From the NCBI GenBank assembly GCA_003223215.1, contig QHYH01000084.1:186001-250000 (forward strand): 64,000 nucleotides of DNA. Reading direction: 5' to 3'. Numbering within the stretch: position 1 is the first letter of the stretch; each line of letters begins with the position of its first letter. A model generated the notes under the pieces. The model made no database searches and had not been told where the DNA came from. It saw only the letters and a program-made list of their open reading frames with translations. This document shows, piece by piece, positions 55,826 through 63,886 of this stretch. The position numbers and the translations under genes were made by a program. Source of the stretch: Acidobacteriota bacterium. GTDB taxonomy: Bacteria > Acidobacteriota > Terriglobia > Acidiferrales > UBA7541.

Positions 55826-56917
55826 ATGGCGCAGGCAGTGCGAACGGCTTGGAATGCGAGTCGCCACTGGCTGGCCACAGGATTTCTCGCTTCCACTATT
55901 TTGTTCCTGCTCTTGATGTTCATAAATTGGCGGAATGAACACCGTGGCATCGCCTCACAGAAGGCGACCGGGTTGACATCCGTCTCCGTAGATTCCGCGT
56001 CGGTGTGGCACCAGAAAAGCATCCTTCCGTGGTCCAGCACCGAACGGCACGTGCGATCAGGCCTGGACTCCATCAGCGCCTCGCCTGGCGGTATGACTGG
56101 CGGTGTGCTCGGGGGCGTGCCCGGCAGTGTCCAGTTGGCCGTAAATGGTTCACAACCAGCTACGCCATTGGAAAACACCGAGCGGATGGTAGTTCGTACA
56201 GGGACGCTCGACATCATCGTCGTTGATCCCGTGCAAGCGGCTGAACAGATGCGCGACCTCGCAACGCATCTCTCCGGATTTGTCGTGAGTTCCAGGGTAA
56301 GCGGCAGCGACGAGCGGACACGGTCGGCCCAGGTTACGGTGCGCATTCCCGCCAAATACTTCGATGAGGCGCGAACACAGGTGCGAAGGATCGCCAAAAC
56401 AGTGGAGCAGGACACCGTTGAAGCGCGTGACGCTACGCGCGAGTACGTGGACCAAGAAGCGCGCTTGCGCAACGCTCGCGCCGAGGAAACGCAGTATCTG
56501 GCAATTCTGAAGCGCGCCGCGGCGGTTAAGGACGTTTTGGAGGTGAGCTCGAGGTTGGCCGAGGTGCGGGGGCGCATTGACGAGTCGGAAGCCGATCTGC
56601 GTTTTCTTCATCACCAGGTGGAGATGTCTCTGCTCACGACTAACATCAGTGCGGTGGCTCAGGCCCAAGTGTTCGGCGTCCATTGGCGGCCGCTCTACGA
56701 GGCGAAGTTGTCGCTGCGCGGCGCACTTGTCGGGATGGCTGACTATGCGGACAGTATGGTGGCACTTTTTTTGAATCTTCCGGTGGTAGTGATATGGGGC
56801 TTCACAATCGTGGCGCTGCTGAAGGTCGGCTGGATGGTGCTACGACGTATCGTGCTGATGTTTTTTCCTGGACTAACGACGTGGCTGCGCCCTCCGGTCA
56901 AGTCGCAGGAAGCATAG
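55826..56917 (+). CDS. DUF4349 membrane protein
   Basis: The product has 363 residues. An N-terminal transmembrane helix (FLASTILFLLLMFI) is followed by a Ser/Gly-rich linker. The DUF4349 domain runs from MVVRTGTLDIIVVDPVQAAE through SGFVVSSRVSG and VTVRIPAKYFDEARTQVRRI. A coiled coil (EYVDQEARLRNARAEETQYL) and a C-terminal transmembrane helix (FLNLPVVVIWGFTIVALL) complete it. The domain is extracytoplasmic; function is unknown, though related proteins occur near envelope genes. The gene is intact and lies between recombinase copy 2 and a 40-bp repeat. Confidence 0.88.
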   Translation: MAQAVRTAWNASRHWLATGFLASTILFLLLMFINWRNEHRGIASQKATGLTSVSVDSASVWHQKSILPWSSTERHVRSGLDSISASPGGMTGGVLGGVPGSVQLAVNGSQPATPLENTERMVVRTGTLDIIVVDPVQAAEQMRDLATHLSGFVVSSRVSGSDERTRSAQVTVRIPAKYFDEARTQVRRIAKTVEQDTVEARDATREYVDQEARLRNARAEETQYLAILKRAAAVKDVLEVSSRLAEVRGRIDESEADLRFLHHQVEMSLLTTNISAVAQAQVFGVHWRPLYEAKLSLRGALVGMADYADSMVALFLNLPVVVIWGFTIVALLKVGWMVLRRIVLMFFPGLTTWLRPPVKSQEA

Positions 56918-56996
56918 TTTGCAACGGGAACCTGCACCACTCTGTTAAGCAATTGAAGGGCTTTGCGTGCAACTCTCTCGGAGTGCTCTCATGCCC

Positions 56997-57036
56997 GCAG
57001 CCAACCACTCAAAGCGAACGGGCAGACGTTCGGTCC
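56997..57036 (+). repeat. 40-bp repeat, copy 3
   Basis: GCAGCCAACCACTCAAAGCG...GGCAGACGTTCGGTCC differs from 51041-51080 at only a few positions. Eight bases later comes the shortened attachment core at 57045. Confidence 0.7.
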
Positions 57037-57044
57037 ACTTCCCT

Positions 57045-57056
57045 CCCCCGGCACCA
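57045..57056 (+). repeat. Attachment core, 12-nt copy
   Basis: cccccggcacca matches the last 12 bases of tRNA-Phe. It is preceded by TTCCCT instead of CGGG, and followed on the minus strand by the same recombinase C-terminal relic as at 51101. Confidence 0.7.
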
Positions 57057-57150
57057 TTGTAACAGCCACACTCCCGAGCAAATCCCACGTCCCTGATGCG
57101 ATGTATATCCGGCCTTCTGGCGTGAGCAAAGATGAGGAATCGCGGTGTAT
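57057..57150 (-). pseudogene. Relic of a recombinase C-terminus, second copy
   Basis: The minus strand reads IIHRDSSSLLTPEGRIYIAS, then GTWDLLGSVAVTMVPG, where MVPG is coded by the tRNA-like core. It is nearly identical to 51101-51190. Because it overlaps the antitoxin promoter, the toxin-antitoxin unit begins directly at the end of the recombinase relic. Confidence 0.55.
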
Positions 57151-57153
57151 AAT
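57148..57153 (+). promoter_or_regulatory. -10 box of the Phd/VapC module, copy B
   Basis: A perfect TATAAT at 57148-57153 is followed six bases later by the ATG at 57160, so the transcript is predicted to be leaderless. The -35 region is weak. In copy A the same box reads TATAGT at 51192-51197 with the same distance to the ATG. Confidence 0.65.
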
Positions 57154-57159
57154 CACGTT

Positions 57160-57435
57160 ATGGCTAAGGATGTAATCCGCGTCTCGGAAAGCGGAAGCGG
57201 TGAGCGACTTCGCCTCGCTGATGGCCCGCGTGCGCTCTGGCACCGAGGTGGTCATCGAAGACAACTCGCGACCTGTTGCCGTCGTTCGGAACCTCACGCT
57301 CGTCTGCTCTCGGAATCCCTTCGTCTCGCGCGCGAGCATGGCTCAACCGTCACGCTCGATGGAGACTTCGGGCGTGATCTCGAAGAGATCATCAACAGCC
57401 ATCGCGAACCGCTCAGCCCGCCCGCATGGGACTGA
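57160..57435 (+). pseudogene. Phd/YefM-type antitoxin, copy B (two frame changes)
   Basis: MAKDVIRVSES is followed by an extra A (GAAAGCGG), which moves the DNA-binding part (SDFASLMARVRSGTEVVIED, NSRPVAVVR) into another frame. A second change near 57290 returns to the first frame for PHARLLSESLRLAREHGSTV and EEIINSHREPLSPPAWD. The continuous frame reads a wrong middle (ERLRLADGPRALWHRGG). The ancestral antitoxin had about 90 residues. Its stop overlaps the VapC start. Confidence 0.72.
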
Positions 57436-57839
57436 TCCTTGACTCCAGGGTGGTTATCGCCGCCGAACGCCGGGGAGATACTGTCGAACGACTGATCGAG
57501 CGAGTCGTGAGTCTGGCCGGGGACCAGGACGCGGCGCTCTCCGCCGTGGGCTTGACCGAACTCGTCCACGGCCTCTATCGAGCGCAAGCACCAGAAATGC
57601 GTGTTCGCCGCGAATCCTTCCTGCACGAACTCCTGGCGGACTTAACGGTGTACCCGTACACGAAAGAGACCGCGATGCTGGCAGGCAGGATCGACGGGGA
57701 GCAGCAGAGTCAGGGCGTGGTGATCCCGTTCGGAGACTTGCTCATCGGCGCGACGGCGTTGTCACTCGGCTTTTCGGTGCTGACTGCGAATCTCGGTCAT
57801 TTTCAGAAAATCCCTGGTCTCGCGGTCATGCAACTCTAG
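57426..57839 (+). CDS. vapC: VapC-type PIN-domain ribonuclease toxin
   Basis: The 137-residue product has the PIN layout: MGLILDSRVVIAAERRGDTV (Asp6), AALSAVGLTELVHGLYRAQA (Glu of the second motif), VIPFGDLLIGATALSLGFSV (third acidic residue) and LTANLGHFQKIPGL. In copy A the first motif is DSSVV; here Ser is Arg (DSRVV). It appears full length and potentially active, while the antitoxin frame upstream is disrupted. The start overlaps the antitoxin stop by 10 bp. Confidence 0.9.
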   Translation: MGLILDSRVVIAAERRGDTVERLIERVVSLAGDQDAALSAVGLTELVHGLYRAQAPEMRVRRESFLHELLADLTVYPYTKETAMLAGRIDGEQQSQGVVIPFGDLLIGATALSLGFSVLTANLGHFQKIPGLAVMQL

Positions 57840-58425
57840 CGGGCAGAACAACGGGTTCTCGCCTCGTCCGCAATCGTTATCACGGCGGGAAGCAGCGCGC
57901 TAAATTCCAAATTGTTCGTGTTTTTGTGCAGCGTCGAAAAAATCGTGACCTGCAGAAGCCGAGACTCCTCCACTGCCATCGCTACCGTGTAGCCTTGTTT
58001 ACGCCGCAAATCCCAAAAATCGGACCAGGTGTCCATCTTGTGAGGCTTTGCGATACAGGGGTGATCCGCAGTGTAGCCAGTGCGGCGGCCCGGGTGGTTT
58101 GTTCGTCCGCAAGAGAAAACCATGAATCGAGCGCACTTCCCTGTGAATGCCAGCGTCACCGACACGGGCAGAAATGTGTGGCATTCTGTGTTCGATGCTT
58201 CCGTACGCGCCGACTCAACGAAAGTTGGCCGGCCATGCTCTTTCGGTGAAGGCTTGTGCAGTGCAAGCGTACATCTCATAGCACACGAAGGATTTATGCC
58301 GCGACCTTGATGGTGAAGCGGATGTCGCGATCCGTTCGTGCCGGGCCCCCGGCACCATACGTCCAAGCTCAACCTGGCGCGGATCGCCGTCCCGCTAGGA
58401 GCGTTCGGCCAAGAACGTCCTTCTG
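57840..58425. other. No supported gene; contains an attachment-site repeat
   Basis: Long frames exist on both strands (for example 57836-58372 minus) but none shows a recognisable domain, proper start or coding character. The interval holds the 41-bp repeat and attachment core at 58314-58357. The sequence between 57890 and 58300 is unidentified. Confidence 0.4.
58314..58357 (+). repeat. 41-bp repeat plus full attachment core
   Basis: The first 41 bases are identical to 48972-49012. The block ends with the complete 14-nt core (58344-58357), identical to the tRNA-Phe 3' end. It is the rightmost core found, and is a candidate right border of the island or of its latest element. Confidence 0.75.
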
Positions 58426-58841
58426 TTACGTGAAAGGGTTGGAGATAATCACGCTTCCAATCTTCTGCCCATCCTGAAAGTCTTCACTGTAAAGAACGTC
58501 ACACCGACCTTCGATCGCTGAGGCGACAATCAGCGAATCGTACCAAGCCAACCGAAACCTGGCTCCAATCCGCAGTGCTTCTCCATACAAAGCCGGCGAG
58601 GAATGCACCGCCAGGAGTGGACGAAACGTGGTCGACAAATACTGTTCTGGCTGCTCATGGGCTTCGCAAAGCGGCGCAACGCAACATTGAAGAACTCCTG
58701 CACCACTTGATAGCTGACAATTCCGCCGCGCGTGTCGATTCCCCTTCTGATCAGCCTCGTCGCTTGCGCTGCTTTCTTTGGCGCTCGCGCGTCGAAGGAA
58801 TACACAAAGATGTTTGTATCGAGAAAGAACCTACCGCTCAT
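58426..58841 (-). pseudogene. PIN-domain toxin of the third module, frameshifted
   Basis: MSGRFFLDTNIFVYSFDARA, IVSYQVVQEFFNVALRRFAK and then, in another frame, LSTTFRPLLAVHSSPALYGE, LAWYDSLIVASAIEGRCDVL and YSEDFQDGQKIGSVII form a complete PIN toxin. The frame changes at about 58640-58650 by a single base. The first metal Asp, the second-motif Glu and the WYDSL Asp are all present. Its ATG overlaps the antitoxin stop (ATGAGCGGTAG). Confidence 0.8.
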
Positions 58842-59049
58842 TCAGCTCGTCCCGGCTGAAGCGGCTGCCGGCCTGAACATGCTTTAGGCGTTTCATCAAC
58901 GCGTCGAACTCCTGCGCGCCGCCGCTCTGTGCTGTAAACTGTTCCCGCCACTCACGGAACATGGCGTTCAGCGTCTTGTGCCGGGATTTAGCCAACAGGC
59001 GCGCCTGCTCGATCAACTGTTCGTCCGCACTGAGGGTGATGTTTCTCAT
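58831..59049 (-). CDS. VapB-type ribbon-helix-helix antitoxin
   Basis: The product has 72 residues: MRNITLSADEQLIEQARLLA, KSRHKTLNAMFREWREQFTA and a C-terminal tail VQAGSRFSRDELNER. The first strand and two helices fit an RHH (MetJ/Arc-type) antitoxin that dimerises to bind its operator. The partner is the overlapping frameshifted PIN toxin. A promoter ends eight bases before the ATG. Confidence 0.85.
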   Translation of the reverse strand: MRNITLSADEQLIEQARLLAKSRHKTLNAMFREWREQFTAQSGGAQEFDALMKRLKHVQAGSRFSRDELNER

Positions 59050-59057
59050 ACTTTAAC

Positions 59058-59087
59058 AGTATACACGAGTAACGTATTCAAGTACAA
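59058..59087 (-). promoter_or_regulatory. Promoter of the third toxin-antitoxin module
   Basis: On the minus strand TTGTAC (59082-59087) and TATACT (59058-59063) are 18 bp apart. The predicted transcript start is at about 59051, two bases before the ATG at 59049. There is no ribosome-binding site, so the mRNA would be leaderless. Confidence 0.65.
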
Positions 59088-59144
59088 CCGCTCTCTGTGA
59101 GGACATGTAAGCCTGGTGAAGCCGGTATTCCGCAGGAAATCCAT

Positions 59145-60121
59145 CGGGAAGCTGGGGCGGACGTGGTCATCGTAGCGGCGGGTCCTTTTCAAGGCATGCC
59201 GCTCACGGTGTTGCGGGCATGCATCGCCGAACGCGTGCCGTACGTTGACGTGGCCGACGATCGCGACTTCGTGCGTCGCGCATACGCGCTCGTCGAAACG
59301 CACGCGCCGCCGCACGGAATGCTTGCGCTGATTGGTTGCTCGGTGGTGCCGGGGCTCACGTCATTGCTGACGCGGTTTGCCCAGGCTACCGTCCACCGGA
59401 TCGTCCAAACAAAGATATGCATTTCGCCAGGCACGCAACACCCCCGAGGGCCGGGATCTTTTGCATGCCTGCTTTCCGCTGTTGGAAAAGAGTTCAGTGC
59501 GCCTGCAGATGGCAAGCAGGTGTCCGTCATCGGATGGACGGAGCCAGAGCGGTTTCTTTCCCAGCACCGATGGGCAATCGCACGGTTTACCGTGTGGTGG
59601 ATATTGCGGACCACTTTATTCAGCCACATTATTTCCGAACCCAGACCGTGGAGTTCAGGATCGGCTCAGAACTGCGTGCACTGAACCTGCTGCTTTCGGC
59701 GGTGCGACGGATAAGGCAGGTTCTCGGGATCTCGCTGCGCTGGTTGATTCCGATAGGCCGCGCTCTAATCCATGTTTCGGCGCTACTCGGCTCAACCGCC
59801 GGGGGCGTAATGGTGGAAATTAGCGGTTACTCAGGTAACGAGCGCCTGAGCGAGACCTGGTGTGTTTCTGCTGGTGAAGGCGGCGAACGCATTCCCGCAG
59901 TGCTGACGGCAATTGCAGCGGATATGGTCCTGCGTGGAGAAATCACAGGAAACGGGATAGTACCGCTGCCCGACTGGATCACGCGAGATCGACTCGTCGC
60001 CGAACTCGCTGCCTGGAAAATTAGAGTTGCCGTCCGCTCTGAAGGTGGAGAGTGGCGCGCTTTTGACGATGGGGCAGCGTTCACGAAGTCAACACCGATT
60101 CTCCCTCGTATGGTCGTATAA
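59145..60121 (+). pseudogene. Saccharopine-dehydrogenase-like reductase, truncated and frameshifted
   Basis: Translated pieces ADVVIVAAGPFQGMPLTVLR, ACIAERVPYVDVADDRDFVR and GCSVVPGLTSLLTRFAQATV, then in another frame PAPMGNRTVYRVVDIADHFI and GGVMVEISGYSGNERLSETW, match a saccharopine-dehydrogenase/saccharopine-reductase-type protein. The N-terminal nucleotide loop is missing and one base is lost at about 59548-59556. The C-terminus is ordinary (stop at 60121). It is not functional as assembled. Confidence 0.72.
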
Positions 60122-60472
60122 CGCGCATCGTGGAGTAGCGCTTCTCCTGTTGAAGGGCAGCCAGAGGATCATCGTGATCAACGTTCCCTGGTGTCTCTCA
60201 TCTTCAGAGCGCGTATCGCCCCCCACCTGCTGAATTGGCCTGACCGGACAAGGGTAGTTCCTCCTCGCGGTCCCGAAGTCCGCTTCGGGGCAGTAGGTTC
60301 TCACTCAGACGTCTTCCAATCCAAGATTGTCATTCACCGCCTGAATTCCTATCGGATCACGGGCAACTCTGACCTAACGCGATTAGGGAAGGGTTGCCGA
60401 CAATGCTCGCGGAGGGTCCTCTTTGGCACAATTGGGCGCGATACCTGAACGGTCCTCTCGTGTGGACTCATT
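60122..60472. other. Intergenic, nothing recognised
   Basis: Short frames in this interval show no family signature, start signal or repeat. No terminator is evident after the preceding relic. Confidence 0.35.
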
Positions 60473-60484
60473 GTGTCCTGCGCG

Positions 60485-60934
60485 ATGCCCGCTCAGGACG
60501 GAGGAGGTTCCGTGGATTGTTTGCTCGACGAACTCGTCGCCCTGGAGCGTTCTGCCCTTAACCGCTGGATTAGGTTAGACCCTCAGGGTTACCTCGACCT
60601 CCAAGCCCCAGAGGTAACGTATTTCGATCCGTTTACGGAAAGGCGGGTCGATGGGCTGGACGCGACGCAGTTGCGGCTGGCGCCGATAAAGAGAATGAAT
60701 CCTCCGTTCACGGATCCACGGTACGACATGATCGATCCCAATGTTCGGCGTCATGGAGATGTAGCGCTCCTGACATTCAACCTTGTCAATTACGGAAAAC
60801 TGCCGGATGCTCCGGAACGTGTCTTGGCTCGCTGGAATTCCACCGAGATCTATAGTCGGATTGGCGGGACGTGGAAGATCATCCATAGCCATTGGTCGTA
60901 CATACAGCCGGAACTAAAGCAGACGGGTTCTTAA
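60485..60934 (+). CDS. NTF2-like (SnoaL/DUF4440-type) protein
   Basis: The product has about 149 residues without a signal peptide: LDELVALERSALNRWIRLDP, QGYLDLQAPEVTYFDPFTER, DVALLTFNLVNYGKLPD and YSRIGGTWKIIHSHWSYIQP. The N-terminal helix-rich part and closing beta-strands (WKIIHSHWS) are typical of DUF4440/SnoaL-like proteins, which bind or isomerise small molecules. A GTG 12 bases earlier is an alternative start. The YdeI-family gene follows 57 bp downstream on the same strand. Confidence 0.8.
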   Translation: MPAQDGGGSVDCLLDELVALERSALNRWIRLDPQGYLDLQAPEVTYFDPFTERRVDGLDATQLRLAPIKRMNPPFTDPRYDMIDPNVRRHGDVALLTFNLVNYGKLPDAPERVLARWNSTEIYSRIGGTWKIIHSHWSYIQPELKQTGS

Positions 60935-60991
60935 CGTTCACTTGCGGGCGAAGTGCCATCTATTTGAACGGCGCAGCTGAGGCCAGTCAGC

Positions 60992-61552
60992 ATGACGGCA
61001 GAACTCATGACGTTGCAAGTTCGGAGCCGCAGACAATGGCGGGCGTGGCTGGCAAAGCACCATACGTCAAGTCCAGGGGTCTGGCTCGTCTTCCACAAGG
61101 CCCACACAGGGGTGAAGTCTATTCCCTACGAAGACACCGTTCGTGAGGCGCTGTGCTTCGGATGGATCGACAGTCTCATCAAACGCCTTGATGACGACCG
61201 ATACGCCCTCAAGGTCACGCCGCGGCAGCCCACGAGCAAGTGGTCGGATATCAATCGGAATCGGTGGCTGGAACTTAAGACTGCTGGCCTGCTCACGTCG
61301 GCCGGTCTCGTAGCGGCACCCACGAACAATACCTACGCGCCACGACCAGTAGTCCCCGACCTACCGGTCTACATCGCCAAAGCGCTGAAGGCAAATTCCA
61401 AAGCGTGGGAGTTCTTTAGGGAGCTGGCGCCCACCTACCGACGTGACTTCGTCGTTTGGATTCATACGGCTAAACGACCGGAAACGCGCGAGAGGCGCAT
61501 TCGCGAATCGATCGCACTGATGGCGGCGGGAAAAAAACTTGGCTTGAAGTAG
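60992..61552 (+). CDS. YdeI/OmpD-associated family protein
   Basis: The product has 186 residues: SRRQWRAWLAKHHTSSPGVW, LVFHKAHTGVKSIPYEDTVR, EALCFGWIDSLIKRLDDDRY and TPRQPTSKWSDINRNRWLEL. The motifs ALCFGWIDS and TPRxxxSxWSxxN identify this family. A C-terminal RRDFVVWIHTAKRPETRERR, IRESIALMAAGKKLGLK is also characteristic. E. coli YdeI is linked to envelope stress; the biochemical role is unknown. Complete. Confidence 0.9.
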   Translation: MTAELMTLQVRSRRQWRAWLAKHHTSSPGVWLVFHKAHTGVKSIPYEDTVREALCFGWIDSLIKRLDDDRYALKVTPRQPTSKWSDINRNRWLELKTAGLLTSAGLVAAPTNNTYAPRPVVPDLPVYIAKALKANSKAWEFFRELAPTYRRDFVVWIHTAKRPETRERRIRESIALMAAGKKLGLK

Positions 61553-62044
61553 ATGGAAGCCGGGAGGAGTTCTCGGCAGGTATTTGCAATGATCCGACTC
61601 AGGCTGCTTGCCGCACGCCTTCAACAGGCCTCAGCCATTCGGCGAGTAACGGCAAAGCGGAAGTTATTCCGGCAAGAAGTCTGATTCGAGGACATCGCCA
61701 GTGGTTTCCCCGAACCCCGTTTGTGGCCAACTAATAGAAGTCGATAGTTCGGTGGCCAGAAGCGCGTTTGTCAGTACTAATCCGACGGACGAGCTGATAA
61801 CTGTTGCGGCAGAGACCAAAGCGCGAGTTCGTTGCCGAACGGCGGCGGGAAGGTAATGGTCGCCGACAAAGGTTCCTCCTCTCTGGTGATTCCCGGCTTC
61901 TGAAAATCGGCGAGGATGGGTCCCTTGTCCAGATCCCCCAACATAAGGTGATTCACGTCCAGGAAGCGTTCGGCGGAACCGCAGAGGACCGCGACTTGCT
62001 TCCCATCGGCAGAGGCATCGAGCGACAAGATCAGTCCCGGCGGT
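61553..62044. other. Mostly non-coding; possible minus-strand beta-propeller scrap
   Basis: No intact gene. A minus-strand frame at about 61777-62043 starts SLDASADGKQVAVLCGSAER and continues DVNHLMLGDLDKGPILADFQ, which resembles a PD40/TolB-type beta-propeller repeat (SADGKxxAxL...DVxxxxL). The rest is not recognisable. It lies next to an S9 peptidase tail in the opposite orientation. This suggests a rearranged relic; the assignment is weak. Confidence 0.35.
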
Positions 62045-62360
62045 CACCCTTGGGAGAACAAAGCACTCTGGGAAAAAGTCTCCGCGTTGTACCGTGTGAA
62101 TAACATTACGACCCCCACTCTCTTCATGGGTGGGAGATTGGCTGGAACGTCCCCATCCTTGGTGGTGATCAGATGTACAGGCCTTCAAGCGCCTCGGCTG
62201 TACCACAGAAGTCGTCGTCTACGCCGGCGAATACCACGAATTCAAGACGCCATCCCACGCCAAGGAGCGCCTAGAGCGCTACCTCGCCTGGTATGCCCAC
62301 TTCGTGAATGGTGACTCCAGTCCTGCTCGTCCCGAACCATCTCAAAAATCTGGAGAATAG
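62045..62360 (+). pseudogene. C-terminal relic of an S9-family serine peptidase
   Basis: HPWENKALWEKVSALYRVNN, ITTPTLFMGG, then WNVPILGGDQMY, then TTEVVVYAGEYHEFKTPSHA-like and KERLERYLAWYAHFVNGDS are spread over three frames. They reproduce the end of acylaminoacyl- or dipeptidyl-peptidase-type alpha/beta hydrolases, including the catalytic Asp loop (GEIGWN, Asp lost to Gly) and the His in EYHEFKTP. Two frameshifts and no catalytic Ser domain mean it is dead. Confidence 0.75.
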
Positions 62361-62505
62361 TGAAAACTCGAGTCTTCCCTTCGGATGGGAGGGGCTCGCG
62401 TCCGCCCCCTCTTTCCGAAATCACGGCTGCGCGATCGCTGTTTTCGGTGCTTAATCCACGTGACATTCGGTCTCGCCGGTCGTCTGATACAGCCAGGGGG
62501 ATGCT

Positions 62506-63886
62506 ATGACCTCGTTCTGGCGCGACCTTCGCCATGCTTTGCGGTTTCTTCGCCTCAGTCCCGGCTTCACCCTCGTCGCCGTCTTCACCCTTGCTCTCGG
62601 AATCGGCGCCAACACCGCCATCTTCCAGCTCATTGACTCCATCCGCTTGCGTACCATTCCCGCCAAGAACCCTCAGGAGTTGGGGACGATCAGAATCGCA
62701 GACCGCCACTGGGGCTCCGGCCAGTTCTCCAGCCAGTATTCCCAGCTCACCTTTGGCCGTTTGGTCCGACCAGCGGTTCAATCTGACCACGGGCGGGGAG
62801 GTCCGCAAAGCAAAAGGCATCCGCGTCAGCGGCGATTTCTTTCACGTCCTCGGCGTCGAGCCGATTCTGGGGAGGCTGCTTGGTCCGGCGGATGACCAGC
62901 CGGGTTGCGGCATCTCTGGAGCAGACATCAGTTACGCCTTCTGGCAACGAAACTTTGCCGGCGATCCTTCGGTGATTGGAAAACGCCTCACCCTGGATGG
63001 CAATTCCTTCCAAGTGATCGGCGTCACGCCGCCTGGTTTCAATGGCATTTCCATAGGCGACACCTTTGACGTTGCCGTGCCGATCTGCGTCGAACCCATA
63101 CTTAGCCCGCGCAACAACCGCCTAACGCGCCGTCATGCCTGGTGGCTCGCCACCATTGGCCGCTTGAAACCTGGATGGACCATCGCGCGCGCCAACGCCC
63201 AAATCCTCGCGGTCACGCCCGCCATTTTGCAGGAAACGATTCCTACCGTTTACGATGCCGAAGCAACGAAGAAGTATCTCGAATATAAGCTCGGCGCGTT
63301 TTCCGCCAGCACCGGATTTTCGGAATTGCGCTCGGATTCCGAGACTTCCCTGTGGTTGCTCCTGGGAATCTCCGGACTGGTCTTGCTCATCGCTTGTGCC
63401 AACCTGGCGAACTTGATGCTCGCGCGCGCCAGCGCCCGCGAGCGGCAAATCACCATCCGCCGTGCCCTCGGAGCCACACGATGGCGAATGGTTCGCGAAT
63501 TGCTGTCGGAAAGCTTGTTGCTCGCAGCAGCCGGGTCAACTTGCGGACTGTTTTTGGCTTTCGCGATAAGCCGCATGCTTGTGACTTTCATTAGTACAGA
63601 GCAGAATCAGATTTTTCTGGATCTCGGAATGGATTGGCGCGTCCTGGCGTTCACCACCGGAGTTGCGGCCGTGACGACCGTTTCCTTTGGGTTGGCACCT
63701 GCCCTGCGTGCAACGCGAGCCGAGCCCGCTATGCTACTCCAGTCGGGGAGCCGGGGAGCGACTGTCGGCCGCGAGCGCTTTAGTCTTCGGCGCATTCTTA
63801 TCGTCTCGCAAGTGGGCCTCTCCGTTGTCCTTCTGATGGGTGCGCTGCTTTTTGTCCGGAGTTTGCGCAACTTGACCACCCTGAAT
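62506..63886 (+). pseudogene. ADOP/MacB-type permease, internally deleted and 3'-truncated
   Basis: The start MTSFWRDLRHALRFLRLSPG and FTLALGIGANTAIFQLIDSI are typical of ADOP permeases. At about 62755 the frame breaks (an internal deletion joins SSQYSQLT to VWSDQRFNLTTGGEV). The periplasmic domain and the FtsX core then continue in another frame: LLGISGLVLLIACANLANLM, RRALGATRWRMVRELLSESL and ILIVSQVGLSVVLLMGALLF. Similarity ends at about 63886 (RNLTTLN), and the following bases to the window edge are unrelated. Confidence 0.85.

Noticed and set aside
50151-57056. The 40-bp repeats as integron attC sites with toxin-antitoxin cassettes
   Set aside because: The ends (GTTCGGT, GTTCGATC) do not fit the GTTRRRY core, the left ends do not fit RYYYAAC, no integron integrase is present, and the neighbouring tRNA core explains the repeats better.
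57836-58372. A 178-residue minus-strand protein
   Set aside because: It crosses the attachment core and the 41-bp repeat, has no family signature and no credible start.
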